A stretch of DNA of 64,000 bases. Origin: Trogon surrucura. Its lineage: Eukaryota; Chordata; Aves; Trogoniformes; Trogonidae. Made by a program: the position numbers and the translations under genes. The notes below the pieces were generated by a model that worked only from the letters and a program-made list of their open reading frames with translations, had not been told where the DNA came from and ran no database searches. The DNA lies in NCBI GenBank assembly GCA_020746105.1, contig CM036618.1, positions 40,767,014-40,831,013 on the forward strand. The letters run 5' to 3'. Of the stretch, positions 61,801 to 64,000 are shown in pieces. Each line of letters starts with the position of its first letter. Position 1 is the stretch's first letter.

Positions 61801-64000
61801 AAGATTTGCACTGAATCTGCAAGGCAGTGGCGTTGCAGTTTGTCAGGCTTGCACACTCCATCTGAGCTTTTCATGACATGCCTGTAGCTTTGTTTTACTC
61901 AGTCTGTGTAACTGTGACAACAGTTTCTCCGGCTGACCAGATGTCTGTGATTAGTTTTGCTTTTGTTTATCCTTCTGTGCTATAACTATGGTTCCGTATA
62001 GATATTGTAACAGGCAGTTATTCTGTACGTAGAATGAGATACTTACGGCTCTAAGACAGTGATGTAGTGTAGAGAAATACAGCCTCGGTGTGATGGCAGG
62101 AGCCTTGAGAAGTGGAAAAACAGGATGTAACAGGGAGGGATGCAGGTGTGGGATGATAAGAGATAAGGCACTCCTCTGGCACCAGAGACCTCATGGCTAT
62201 AAATAGTTCTCTGATGGACAGATAAAGAAGCACAGATCTGAACGAAACTGGTTGCAGGGGTAGCAAAGGAAATAAATAAACAGAATATTCTTGCTGTGAA
62301 AGGTATATCTGAGGTCCAGGGAACTCTTACAATTCTCTGGGCATCATCAGTGTAGAGTGGCACTAGAAACGAGAGGACAAGTGCAGAGCCCTCCTCCATG
62401 GACCTCCAGTTGGACATGGGGAGTAAGACCTCTGCGAGAGGGCAACCCACTTGTACCTGGAACTGACAGGTGGTGCCAACTTACAGGAAAAATATCAAGG
62501 TCTCAAGGTCATTTTGCACTTTACTGTGAAGATGTGCAAAAATAAGGACGTACTACCAATAGCATCAGCATAGCACAGTAACATAGAGCATAGTATTTAC
62601 ATTCTTGCCACTGGGAGAATGCAGGGGGTGTAAGTTGAAGTTGAGGATACACTTAGTAATTCATACTTTTCTGTGTAAGCTAAGTGTATGCATAGGTTTA
62701 CAAGCTATGATGTGTTAGTTTCTTATGTGATGCTACAGATTGTTTACAAAATGCTCTGCAAACATCTTCTGTTATCAGTCTGTCAACATCTGTTTCAGAG
62801 ACGTTTCTGTAAATGAGTACTTCCTGTTACTGCTTTTTCTGATTTCCCTCTGCGAAGGGGAAAGGTGATGATATGTTTATCTCTGATATCAAAAGAGATT
62901 TAATCTACCAATTCAGAAATGCTCAGCACCCATGAACTAATCCTGCTGACTGGTTTGTTACACTGTGTGATTTACAGCAGACCTGCTGTACAACTGTAGC
63001 AAATGTGTGTTGTCCACTTCAAGACCCATTCTTTCATGTTGTTGATGAACAGTCTGTGCTGACTCATCCCTGGATCTGACCATCATCCAAAAAAAGGAGT
63101 GATGTACAACAAATCTCAGATCTTGATTTCTCGTGTGCTTGCATTTCATGTTACTCTAAGGATGTTCCCTCACTGTAGTAGTATTATCCTTAAATGGATG
63201 TCAGGAAAAGGCTGGTGTTATAGTTAAGGTGGGTAGGTAATTTTCACAGATATTGTTGTGGTTATCCCAACAATCTGCATTTGTTTCAAGCAACCAGCCA
63301 AACATCACTCTGATGCCTGGCTCAGAGCAAGGCAGGACCTATGGTATTGTAATTCAGGGAGTTCCCCCTTGTGGGGAGATCCGGAGGGTGAGAAGCAGCC
63401 TTGGATGGAAGACTCCATGGCTCAAGAATCTAAATCTCTACCTGTAGTCCCTGAATGAGAGCAATGCAGCTCTTCAAAGCTTAGAGCTGTTGTTTTTCTC
63501 CATGTACATGAGTCCTGCAGTTTCATGATGGCCTAAGGCAATCTAACTGCAGGATGTTACTCTCCCTTCTATCTCAGTGCGTGTTTCCATCACCTCTCTT
63601 GTGTGAGCTCTAGCACTGGTTGAGGCATGCCTCAATAAGTCTTCTCTTCCGTAGAATCAGTTCCTAGTCAGATCACCAAGTGAATCCAACTCATTCCCCA
63701 AGGTAATGGCTTCCAAACCCAATGTAGTAGAAGTACACCCATTCAGTAGCTCTGCACTCTTTGACCACTTTGTCGTGGTCATGGGGCTACACCAGTGGAC
63801 AGATGTGCCTCTTCCATCTGTACGAGGTTGACAGAAGATGATGCGAACTAGAAATGCAGGATGAGAGTCTTCATCACAGCCATTGGAATGACTGAAGCCT
63901 AATTTTCTGCAAATTTCTACCTCACAAAGCCTGTTCCCTTTCATTACACTAACCCCAGATTGCCTATGTTCCCTCCCACAGTTCCACTGTTTTCTCACTT
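58816..64000. other. Intergenic DNA, gene-poor
   Basis: No gene, RNA or repeat recognised. Open frames up to 135 codons (62043-62450, minus) have no family match that I know and no splice or start context. Confidence 0.6.

Noticed and set aside
62043..62450. 135-codon minus-strand frame
   Set aside because: No recognisable family, no splice or promoter context; length possible by chance in this composition.

Overview
This window is vertebrate nuclear DNA, almost certainly from a bird. It carries many CR1 LINE fragments whose 3' ends show the avian-type ATTCTGTG tandem repeat, one solo LTR of endogenous-retrovirus type, short introns and two sharp CpG islands. All recognisable genes lie on the minus strand. 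The species cannot be told from the sequence.

Layout, left to right. (1) 1-20,600: SYNCRIP (hnRNP Q), minus strand, entering from its CpG-island promoter at about 20.6 kb and running off the left edge. Nine coding exons and a 5'UTR exon were placed to the base. Together they encode residues 1-426: the acidic N-terminal domain, three RRMs and the start of the basic tail. The RGG-rich C-terminus lies outside the window. (2) 21.7-35.5 kb: no recognised gene. Several minus-strand stretches look protein-like and one pair is spliceable in frame, but I could not identify them. (3) 35.6-41.7 kb: SNHG5 (U50HG), a non-coding snoRNA host gene on the minus strand, as in the mammalian SYNCRIP-SNHG5 neighbourhood. 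I see a TATA box, a 5'TOP start, about seven exons, and three SNORD50/U50-type box C/D snoRNA sequences in three successive introns. One is well conserved, one has kept mainly one guide, and one looks degenerate. (4) 42.3-64 kb: gene-poor intergenic DNA with CR1 insertions (one nested, one about 1.4 kb with most of a reverse transcriptase), a solo LTR, microsatellites and AT-rich stretches that may be conserved non-coding DNA.

Functional theme: the two clear genes both serve RNA metabolism. SYNCRIP binds mRNA. SNHG5 is a TOP-type transcript whose main stable products are snoRNAs guiding 2'-O-methylation of 28S rRNA. The best candidate for something undescribed is the expanded, diverging U50 set in SNHG5, followed by the unexplained protein-like minus-strand stretch between the two genes and an intronic CpG/CTCF-like patch in SYNCRIP.
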